Shown: one piece after another, positions 1 through 6,291 of the stretch
Numbering within the stretch: the stretch's first letter is position 1
Layout: each line of letters begins with the position of its first letter
Source of the DNA: Treponema sp.
GTDB taxonomy: Bacteria; Spirochaetota; Spirochaetia; Treponematales; Breznakiellaceae
Assembly: GCA_031258505.1 (NCBI GenBank)
Contig: JAIRMT010000112.1
Location: 1 to 25,944, forward strand
Length of the DNA stretch: 25,944 bases
Direction of reading: 5' to 3'
Program-made: the position numbers and the translations under genes
Notes under the pieces: model-generated
What the model was told of the DNA's origin: nothing
The model's input: the letters and a program-made list of their open reading frames with translations, nothing else
Databases searched by the model: none

Positions 1-948
1 CTCGGCTTCCTGCTGTTGCTGACGCGCCAGTTCCGCGATACGCGCCCGCTCTCGCTCGTCCTGTAAACCGGTTAGTTTGTCCGATATTTGCGGCATGAGC
101 GTTAAGCCTTCCGTGATAGTATTATATTCGCGGTCATCTCCGGTGAGCATGCTGCCGTCTTCAACATTCAGGATTTGCACGAGAAAGAGTTTTAAGCTGC
201 CCAGATTCGTTACGGTTCCGGTAAGCGCATAGTCCGCGTTAGTAGCTTTTCCTATGGCTTTGATGCTGTTCGCGTCGGTCAAGCCGGAACGCTGTATGTC
301 CTGCTCTTTCATCGCCGCTTCAATGGTGCTGGTACGGGGAAGGACCGCGTACTTTCCGCTGTTCGCAAGCTCTGTGGCCAGGATCTGGGCGAGTGTCTCC
401 GCGTCATGGAGATTCACTGATTCGGGAATGTCAAACGGCAGTACCGCCAGCTTAGGCAGGTTTATTGTATCAAGGTTTGCGGCAGTGGTGGCCACCAGCT
501 TGGCGGCCATTGTGGGTAAAAGGCCGCGAATCTCTTCAATGCTGCTGTATTCCTGATACATTCCGGCTATCTGTTGCAGGCTTTCCACTCCCACGATGGT
601 GATATGAACGAGGTCCCGGTCTCCTAAGCGCTGGATGTGGCCTGATACCACGAAGTCCGCGTTTAATTGCTTACCGAGTTCAGCAATGGTGTCCGAGTCG
701 GTTAAGCCTGAACGCTCAATATCATGCTCTCGCATGAGTATTTCGATGTTGCTTGTCCGGGGCAGGACGGTGAATACGTTACGGAGTGCGGGCTGATTCG
801 AGAGTACCATGGAGATGGTATTTCCATCGCCTTCGCTCCCTCCTGAAAAGGGCAGTACCGCAAGCCGGGGCTTGGTCTGCGCTTCAGCCGTTACGCTGAA
901 AGCAAACGCGCAGAACACGAATAGTAATACAGGTAAAAAATGTTTCAT
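1..948 (-). CDS. Tandem LpoB/CsgG-like domain envelope protein (3' end outside window)
   Basis: This reading frame is open for 316 codons and runs off the left edge, so the C-terminus is unknown. It starts at the ATG at 948, behind a clear ribosome site (AGGAG, 955-959). Residues 1-23 form a Sec signal peptide (basic start, hydrophobic core, small residues near AEAQ). The rest holds two copies of one domain of about 125 residues. Both contain K-P/LAVLPF, then VLPRTS, then RSGLTD, then GK-NAD, so the second half is an internal duplication of the first. This pattern resembles the LpoB/CsgG-like domains of treponemal secreted proteins. In that group a formylglycine-generating-enzyme-like domain sometimes follows, but that cannot be seen here. 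The visible C-terminus becomes Arg/Glu/Gln-rich, perhaps a coiled coil. It is the last visible gene of a three-gene minus-strand operon, 29 bp after the preceding gene. The periplasmic or envelope role is inferred. Confidence 0.75.
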   Translation of the reverse strand, partial: MKHFLPVLLFVFCAFAFSVTAEAQTKPRLAVLPFSGGSEGDGNTISMVLSNQPALRNVFTVLPRTSNIEILMREHDIERSGLTDSDTIAELGKQLNADFVVSGHIQRLGDRDLVHITIVGVESLQQIAGMYQEYSSIEEIRGLLPTMAAKLVATTAANLDTINLPKLAVLPFDIPESVNLHDAETLAQILATELANSGKYAVLPRTSTIEAAMKEQDIQRSGLTDANSIKAIGKATNADYALTGTVTNLGSLKLFLVQILNVEDGSMLTGDDREYNTITEGLTLMPQISDKLTGLQDERERARIAELARQQQQEAE

Positions 949-977
949 TGGATTCTCCTAAAGTTTGGCATAAAGAG

Positions 978-2345
978 TTATTCGCTCAGGGCTTGCGTCA
1001 GTTCCTGATAGAACGCGCTGTTGTCGCGGATGAAATTTGCGGCGCGGTTCATAAGCAGACTAGCGTTTGTCTCGGCGATGGCGCCTTTTTCCGACTGGTG
1101 CAGAACTATCCCATTCCGCGCAAACGCGACTGATACTTCCCCGCGAATGATCTTACGGTTACCTATTGGCAAGGCGGCTTCCTCAGTGGTCAGCGTGATG
1201 ATGAATGAAAATGGGCTGTCATCGTTGGTCATCTGTACTGGTACGCGGAAGCGTTGTAAGGCTTGTTGCAGACCGCCTCGCAGGGTGTTTTGCTCGGTGT
1301 CAGACAGCGCGTCTCCATACCATTCCAGATAAGCGCGTATGGGAATCAACTCACACGAAAACGCGCTTGTTATCTGCGGCTGAAAGCCTGTTATGAGTTC
1401 AAGCTCTACACGGTAATTTCCTTGTTCGAGACGTGAAGAGGCAAGCTCAAGGGTGAAGCGGTTCTCTGCGTCCAGCGTGTACAAGTGATCTACGACGGGC
1501 TTTTCATTCGCGTCTACAAAGGCGACGCGGCATTGTAAGGGACCAACAGAGCCCATAAGCGAAGAATGTACCTGTACTGACACTTGCAGCGTTTCGGTTT
1601 TGTGAAGGGTCTGGGAGCTTATCGGCTCAAACGAAAGGCTGGAAGCAAGGCTGCTCATCTGTACTGAGAGGTACTCATAAAGACCAACTAGCCGGCCGTC
1701 AGGCATCGTGTAATAGGCGACGCTCCTGTGGAGCGGGTTTTTGTCAAGGGCGGCGCGTATCTCGCTGTATGAACGCAACGCGGCGAGGAGCGTGTTTTGG
1801 GTATCAAGCAGATTAGCGTAGCGTTCAGAGGTATTTTTAGCAAAGTTTTCGATTTCCCACATGACCCGTTCACGAGGGAGCTGGCACAAGGCGTATACGA
1901 CATACTGTTCCTTGTTATCTGGCGTGAGGTATATCTCGGTGTAGTATTGATCCGCGCTGACCTGTGAAACGATGGCTTGCGCGAAACTGGTGATTTCGCT
2001 CTCTGCCTGAATGAAGCTGGCAAGGGTCTCACCAGCGTTGCTGCTTGTTGAGGTCTTTTCAGACGCCGTGTTTTGAATGAAGTCGCCGTAGAATTTCACC
2101 ACTTGGTTAAAAGCGTTTTCGCGTGCGTCAGCCCGCGCCTCTGACGCGCTGGAAAAACCGCGTGAGACGCCGACGAAGAAAATTTCTGTATCGCTTTTGG
2201 GAATCATATCGACCCACACGGGTTTTATGGCAGGCTGCGTTCTGAGCAGGGTTCTGTTGCTTTGAGCCCAAAGCGTGTTATCTATGAGAGAAACCAATGA
2301 AAACGCCAGTAACCCAATGAGAAAAATCTTTTCACCTTTTACCAT
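978..2345 (-). CDS. Secreted LPP20-like envelope protein, long paralogue
   Basis: Hypothetical exported protein of 455 residues from ATG 2345. An in-frame ATG at 2351 directly abuts the only purine-rich site (GGTGA, 2352-2356), while ATG 2345 lies 6 nt from it, so 2345 is preferred. A signal peptide covers roughly the first 27 residues (hydrophobic FLIGLLAFSLVSL, end near LWAQ). The next ~170 residues match the upstream neighbour: KPVWVDMIP here against RPEWVDIMP there, a conserved F-x-G-x-S, a YG following an Ala-rich helix, and NKE-x-Y/F-V. This marks an LPP20-type domain. The remaining ~230 residues are beta-rich and not recognised; they may be domains used in protein or envelope contacts. 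It has no lipobox cysteine, so it is probably periplasmic rather than a lipoprotein. It lies 69 bp after the LPP20 lipoprotein gene and 29 bp before the LpoB-like gene. Function unknown. Confidence 0.75.
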   Translation of the reverse strand: MVKGEKIFLIGLLAFSLVSLIDNTLWAQSNRTLLRTQPAIKPVWVDMIPKSDTEIFFVGVSRGFSSASEARADARENAFNQVVKFYGDFIQNTASEKTSTSSNAGETLASFIQAESEITSFAQAIVSQVSADQYYTEIYLTPDNKEQYVVYALCQLPRERVMWEIENFAKNTSERYANLLDTQNTLLAALRSYSEIRAALDKNPLHRSVAYYTMPDGRLVGLYEYLSVQMSSLASSLSFEPISSQTLHKTETLQVSVQVHSSLMGSVGPLQCRVAFVDANEKPVVDHLYTLDAENRFTLELASSRLEQGNYRVELELITGFQPQITSAFSCELIPIRAYLEWYGDALSDTEQNTLRGGLQQALQRFRVPVQMTNDDSPFSFIITLTTEEAALPIGNRKIIRGEVSVAFARNGIVLHQSEKGAIAETNASLLMNRAANFIRDNSAFYQELTQALSE

Positions 2346-2414
2346 CTTCATTCACCATTTGTTACGTTAAGCGGGGCGATGCGTGTGTACACGCCGCCTC
2401 CGCTGCTTGGGTGA

Positions 2415-3077
2415 TTATTGGACTAGGTCTGTGCTGAGACCTTTTTCCATCATCTCAGCGGCAAGCTCAAATTGTCTCCTTACCTCTTCATCTGATGAAG
2501 CGGCAGCCTTTGACCGCAGGTCAGCGGCTTGTTCGTTGGTGTAATCGTCAATGACCCGTTTGAGAATCCTTTTGGGAATTTCCATCCAGACCCAGGCGAC
2601 AAAAGCTTCTTTATTGTTGTCATCAACATAGACCTCAACATAGAAGGCGCGAGCCTCCAGCGCTTGAGCCGTGTTTTGTGAGATACGCGCCTGAAGCCCC
2701 TGTGCCACTTGTGCGGGGTTTATGGTATCACTGAGAGTACCGGCGCTCACGGTTTTGGTGATGGCTGAATTCACCATATCCGTACCATAGTAATCAACCA
2801 ACTGTCGCCGTCCGTCCTCCAATGCCGCGTTACGAGCCAGCGCCTCAGTCGCATACCGGTTACTTGTACCAGTGAAACTGAGCGTATCCTCATATCTGGG
2901 CATAATGTCCACCCACTCAGGACGCTGCGCTGGTATGGTACGGATAGGCGTATAGCGTTCCGCCCTCAGTTCCCGCTCTGTCTTAGCTGGTGGCGCAGGT
3001 GTGGGCGCAGGCGCAGACGTCGCGCAGCCAATGATCGCCATAGAAGCAACCGTAATGAAAACCAAAAAACGTTTCAT
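2415..3077 (-). CDS. LPP20-family lipoprotein
   Basis: Lipoprotein of 220 residues. The N-terminus has a short basic start, a hydrophobic stretch and a lipobox ending in IIGC, so Cys18 is the predicted lipidated residue. A Pro/Ala-rich linker (about 21-32) leads into an LPP20-like domain with RPEWVDIMP near residue 52, a TGTS motif and an Ala-rich helix. The C-terminal 45 residues are charged and helical. ATG 3077 is chosen because AGGAG at 3083-3087 lies 5 nt upstream. It is the first gene of the minus-strand envelope operon and a shorter paralogue of the next gene. LPP20 was named for an outer-membrane lipoprotein of Helicobacter and the family has no agreed biochemical activity. Location in the envelope is well supported; function is not known. 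Confidence 0.8.
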   Translation of the reverse strand: MKRFLVFITVASMAIIGCATSAPAPTPAPPAKTERELRAERYTPIRTIPAQRPEWVDIMPRYEDTLSFTGTSNRYATEALARNAALEDGRRQLVDYYGTDMVNSAITKTVSAGTLSDTINPAQVAQGLQARISQNTAQALEARAFYVEVYVDDNNKEAFVAWVWMEIPKRILKRVIDDYTNEQAADLRSKAAASSDEEVRRQFELAAEMMEKGLSTDLVQ

Positions 3078-3249
3078 AAAAACTCCTTTTGCATCGTATA
3101 TATTTTCATGGCCAAGCCATGATGATACCTATACAAGGTTTTGGTCGTGCTGGACTCGTGTTGTAAAAAGTACAGATAACAAATCTATTTTTATGTCTGT
3201 TCTAACAAATGTCAATAAGGCATTTGGTATATTAACCTAATTTGGTAAT
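3078..3249. promoter_or_regulatory. Divergent intergenic region with perfect palindrome
   Basis: This 172-bp spacer must hold the promoters of the minus-strand envelope operon and, possibly, of the plus-strand regulator. A perfect palindrome, CATGGC-CAA-GCCATG, lies at 3107-3121. On the minus strand a possible -10 (TATATA, 3102-3097) is followed upstream by a poor -35 near 3125-3120, which would put the palindrome in the spacer, a usual repressor position. The -35 match is weak, so the promoter call is tentative. No Shine-Dalgarno site is visible before the plus-strand gene at 3250. Confidence 0.35.
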
Positions 3250-3639
3250 ATGGGATTTAAGGAAAATTTAAAGAATGAGTTAACATTTTGCGGAATGGTA
3301 GTGAAAGAGTTATCAGTGAAAACAGGAATCAACAAGTACACGCTCGACAACTACCTGAGTCGGCATGGTTGTATCCCGCCCGCTGATGTTGCGGTTAAAA
3401 TTGCGCAGGTTCTAGGAGTGTCAGTTGAATACCTTATTACTGGTTGTGAAGTTGTTTGTGAGAAAACCCTGGCATCCCTGCCTCCTGATGTTCGTTCCTT
3501 TATTCACGTAATCGATCAATTAGAAGAGTATGACCGGAAGATTGTGCTTAAAACCGCCATTCATCTGGCTGAAGCTATGAACCGGCGGGAAAAGGAAGTG
3601 GATATAGAGCGGACGCTTTTGAAACACCGCAAAACTTGA
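3250..3639 (+). CDS. XRE-family helix-turn-helix regulator
   Basis: Predicted DNA-binding protein of 129 residues. Residues about 6-63 fit an XRE/Cro-C1 helix-turn-helix: a helix, then KELSVKTGI, KYTLDNYLSR as recognition region, VAVKIAQVLGVSVEYLITG as the closing helices. The VSVEYLITG ending is typical of this fold. The remaining ~65 residues are helical and charged (DQLEEYDRKIVLK onward) and probably serve in dimerisation. No inducer-binding domain is seen. The start at 3250 has no obvious ribosome site, but it gives the normal N-terminal length; a later ATG (residue 16) would remove helix 1. It is divergent from the envelope operon and upstream of the family 3 hydrolase gene, so it could regulate either or itself. 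Its target is not known. Confidence 0.8.
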   Translation: MGFKENLKNELTFCGMVVKELSVKTGINKYTLDNYLSRHGCIPPADVAVKIAQVLGVSVEYLITGCEVVCEKTLASLPPDVRSFIHVIDQLEEYDRKIVLKTAIHLAEAMNRREKEVDIERTLLKHRKT

Positions 3640-3684
3640 CCATAAACTGGACAAGATAAAGTCGCTTTCTGGTGTAGATGTATC

Positions 3685-3690
3685 TATAAT
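3685..3690 (+). promoter_or_regulatory. Candidate -10 box of the family 3 hydrolase gene
   Basis: A perfect TATAAT is followed by GAG. No good -35 is found at 17 bp (TCGCTT, 3662-3667). Transcription would begin near 3697, downstream of the in-frame ATG at 3694 but upstream of AGGAG (3709-3713). This supports ATG 3721 as the true start. The same TATAATGAG string recurs before the broken epimerase gene (5985-5993). Confidence 0.5.
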
Positions 3691-3720
3691 GAGATGAATC
3701 AAACCAACAGGAGTTTAGCT

Positions 3721-5937
3721 ATGGAAAGATTTAGCAAGATACAAAAAGAAGAGTATTGCCTTTACGCAAACAAGGGCGGCCCGGTTATCGGCGCGGGGCC
3801 GGCAATGGAGAAGTATATTCTTATAATAGAAGGATTCGCCTTCAAAGACCTGAACCGTAACGGCAAGCTCGACCCTTATGAGGACTGGCGCTTGCCCATT
3901 GAGGAGCGCGTCGCCGATCTTGCGGCGCGCATGAGTATTGACGAAATCGCCGGGCTTATGCTTTACAGCGCACATCAGGCTATTGCCAAGGTGAATCCGC
4001 TGGCGGCAATGATGTACACCGGACAGGATCAGAAAGATACCCGTGAGCATATCTGGGACCTTACTGAGGCGCAGAAGAAGTTTTTAATAGAAGATAATCT
4101 GCGTCATGTGCTGGTTGCCATGATCGACGACGCGCCGTCAGCAGCCCGGTGGAACAATCAGGCGCAGGCGCTGACCGAATCCCTGGGCTTAGGTATTCCT
4201 ATCAACATCAGCTCTGATCCGCGTCATACGCCCGTGGCCACAGCCGAGTTCGACATGGGTTCTGGCGGCGACATTTCAGTATGGCCGGATACCCTTGGGC
4301 TGGCCGCCACCTTTGATCCAGCGCTGGTCAGGCGCTTCGGCGAAGTCGCCTCCAGAGAATACCGCGCCATGGGCATCACCACTGCGCTGAGTCCCCAGAT
4401 AGACCTGGCCACTGAGCCGCGCTGGTGGCGCTTTGCCGGAACCTTTGGCGAAGGCGTCAAACTCAGCGAAGACCTGGCCCGCGCTTACTGCGACGGGTTC
4501 CAGACCAGCGAAGGCGAGCGTGAGATTGGCGGAGGCTGGGGCTATGACAGTGTGAACGCCATGGCCAAGCACTGGCCCGGCGGCGGCACGGGCGAGGCAG
4601 GACGCGACGCCCACTTCGGCCACGGCAAGTATGCAGTCTATCCGGGTAAGGGTTTTGAGGAACATCTAAAGCCGTTTATCAACGGAGCCTTCAAGCTGGA
4701 AGGCAAAACCGGCAAAGCCGCGGCAGTCATGCCCTATTACACTGTTTCATGGGGCATTGACCAGAAATATGGCGAAAACGTCGGCAACTCCTACAGTAAG
4801 TACATTATTACTGACCTTCTGCGGGAAAAGTACGGCTACGATGGCGTGGTTTGCACTGACTGGCTTATTACCGCTGATCCTGGACCTATCGATCTGTTCA
4901 TTGGCGGCAAGTGCTGGGGCGTAGAGAACCTTTCTGTGGCTGAACGACACTACAAGGTACTCATGGCTGGGGTTGACCAGTTCGGCGGTAACAACGAAAA
5001 AGCGCCGGTGCTGGAAGCCTTCGCAATGGGTGTCAGAGACCACGGCGAGGAGTTCATGCAAAACCGTTTCCGCACATCCGCAAAACGCCTCCTGCTGAAT
5101 ATCTTCCGCACTGGTCTCTTCGAGAACCCATACCTTGACGCGGAGGAATCCAGAGCCATTGCCGGCAATGCCGAGTTTGTAAAGGCTGGCTATGAGGCGC
5201 AAGTGAAAAGCGTTGTTCTGCTCAAGAACGCGGACAAGGTACTGCCATTGGCCCCTAGTACAAAAGTGTATATTCCCAAGCGGCATATAAACGCGGGAAC
5301 CAACTTTCTGGGCTTCCCCATGCCGGCGCAGGATATAGACCCCATTGACCACAGGATCGTGGCCGAATACTTCCATGTGGTGGATGAGCCAGAGCAGGCG
5401 GACTGCGCGTTCTGTTTCATCGCCAGTCCCAATGGCGCGGCTTATAGCAAAGACGCCGGCTATCTCCCCCTGAGTCTGCAATACCGGCCATACACAGCGC
5501 AAAACGCCCGCGCAAAAAATATTGGTGGAACCGACGACCGTTCCTATCAGGGCAAAACCGGAACCGTAAGCAACGAGCCTGACCTTGACCTAGTGCTGGA
5601 TACCAAGAAAAAGCTGGGGCAAAAGCCTGTTATCGTTTTTGTTCAAACGAGGAACCCCTTTGTTGCGGCTGAGTTTGAAAAGAGCGCTGACGCTATTCTG
5701 CTCAACTTCGCAGTGGAAAGCCGCGCTCTGATGGACCTGGCCGCTGGCAAAGCCGAGCCTTCGGCACTTCTGCCGTTCCAAATGCCCCGGGACATGGAGA
5801 CTGTGGAAACCCAGTCTGAGGACATAGCCAGAGACCTGATCCCCTATACCGACGCTGTCGGCAACTCATGGGACTTCGCCTTTGGCCTGAACTGGCAGGG
5901 CGTAATCAACGATGAGCGGGTAACAAAGTACCGATAG
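3721..5937 (+). CDS. Glycoside hydrolase family 3 (beta-glucosidase/beta-xylosidase type)
   Basis: Predicted exo-acting glycosidase of 738 residues that removes terminal sugars from beta-linked oligosaccharides. ATG 3721 is chosen: AGGAG (3709-3713) sits 7 nt upstream, and an earlier ATG (3694) would lie before the predicted transcription start. Family 3 landmarks are present in order: the substrate-binding KHWPGG around Lys283-His284, and VVCTDW, whose Asp380 is the expected nucleophile. The C-terminal alpha/beta domain begins near VVLLKNADKVLPL. Near residue 34 there is an EF-hand-like loop (DLNRNGKLDPYED) with acidic or polar residues at the calcium-ligand positions. No signal peptide is seen, so it should act in the cytoplasm on imported sugars. 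It is followed by a fragment of a sugar isomerase/epimerase gene, suggesting a former sugar-use operon. Exact substrate is unknown. Confidence 0.9.
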   Translation: MERFSKIQKEEYCLYANKGGPVIGAGPAMEKYILIIEGFAFKDLNRNGKLDPYEDWRLPIEERVADLAARMSIDEIAGLMLYSAHQAIAKVNPLAAMMYTGQDQKDTREHIWDLTEAQKKFLIEDNLRHVLVAMIDDAPSAARWNNQAQALTESLGLGIPINISSDPRHTPVATAEFDMGSGGDISVWPDTLGLAATFDPALVRRFGEVASREYRAMGITTALSPQIDLATEPRWWRFAGTFGEGVKLSEDLARAYCDGFQTSEGEREIGGGWGYDSVNAMAKHWPGGGTGEAGRDAHFGHGKYAVYPGKGFEEHLKPFINGAFKLEGKTGKAAAVMPYYTVSWGIDQKYGENVGNSYSKYIITDLLREKYGYDGVVCTDWLITADPGPIDLFIGGKCWGVENLSVAERHYKVLMAGVDQFGGNNEKAPVLEAFAMGVRDHGEEFMQNRFRTSAKRLLLNIFRTGLFENPYLDAEESRAIAGNAEFVKAGYEAQVKSVVLLKNADKVLPLAPSTKVYIPKRHINAGTNFLGFPMPAQDIDPIDHRIVAEYFHVVDEPEQADCAFCFIASPNGAAYSKDAGYLPLSLQYRPYTAQNARAKNIGGTDDRSYQGKTGTVSNEPDLDLVLDTKKKLGQKPVIVFVQTRNPFVAAEFEKSADAILLNFAVESRALMDLAAGKAEPSALLPFQMPRDMETVETQSEDIARDLIPYTDAVGNSWDFAFGLNWQGVINDERVTKYR

Positions 5938-5964
5938 AGCAGGGTAAACAGAGCAAGATGAGGT

Positions 5965-5990
5965 TCCCGGCGCGAGAGCCGGGATATAAT
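5965..5990 (+). promoter_or_regulatory. GC-rich stem-loop abutting a TATAAT box
   Basis: TCCCGGC (5965-5971) pairs perfectly with GCCGGGA (5978-5984) across a 6-nt loop. It lies 27 bp after the hydrolase stop but has no T-tract, so a standard intrinsic terminator is doubtful. TATAAT follows immediately (5985-5990), with no good -35. It could be a separate promoter for the epimerase gene or an mRNA-stabilising hairpin. Confidence 0.4.
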
Positions 5991-6015
5991 GAGGAATGAA
6001 CTAGGAGGTAGCAAT

Positions 6016-6291
6016 ATGAAAGTAGGCATTCAGCTTTTTTCATTGCGTAATCACATGGCGGAGAACCCTATCGCCGCCATACAGACGGTTGTAAAGGAAG
6101 GGTATCGGTTCCTGGAGGCGGCTAACCATAATGTGTCTTCTGTCTACCTTTTAACGCATACTCCCAAGAGCAAAAACACGCCAGAAAGCAAGATCATCGC
6201 TGTACTTCATAGCGGACCTCCAACACGTTTTTATGAGACACACGGCCGGGGAATCAAACAGGGGAATTTTGGTTTTGTATACGTGGTATAA
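6016..6291 (+). pseudogene. Truncated sugar phosphate isomerase/epimerase (N-terminal fragment)
   Basis: The frame begins with MKVGIQLFSLRNHM and continues to FLEAANHN, the beta1-alpha1-beta2 start of xylose-isomerase-like TIM-barrel isomerases/epimerases (about 270-300 residues when whole). It has an excellent ribosome site (AGGAGG, 6003-6008, 7 nt before the ATG). Family-like sequence ends at about codon 40 (near 6135); the remaining ~50 codons are Lys/Thr/Pro-rich and not recognised. The frame closes at 6291 inside the 3' end of the opposing radical SAM gene. No active-site residues of the barrel can be present, so this is a remnant. Such isomerases often sit beside family 3 hydrolases, which supports a former two-gene operon. 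Confidence 0.7.
6151..6210 (-). pseudogene. Possible 5' stub of a lost gene downstream of the radical SAM gene
   Basis: A 19-codon frame (MKYSDDLAFWRVF...) starts at 6210 behind a strong ribosome site (GGAGG, 6221-6217, 6 nt spacing) and 43 nt after the stop of the radical SAM gene. It stops at 6151, next to the point where the convergent epimerase fragment loses homology. It could be the start of a former gene cut by the same deletion, or a chance frame. The product is not recognised. Confidence 0.25.

Noticed and set aside
3694..3720. Upstream ATG as start of the family 3 hydrolase
   Set aside because: It lies 3 nt after the TATAAT box, upstream of the expected transcription start, and has no ribosome site.
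4747..5502. Long minus-strand frame opposite the family 3 hydrolase
   Set aside because: It is wholly antisense to a well-conserved gene, has no recognisable domain and no ribosome site support.
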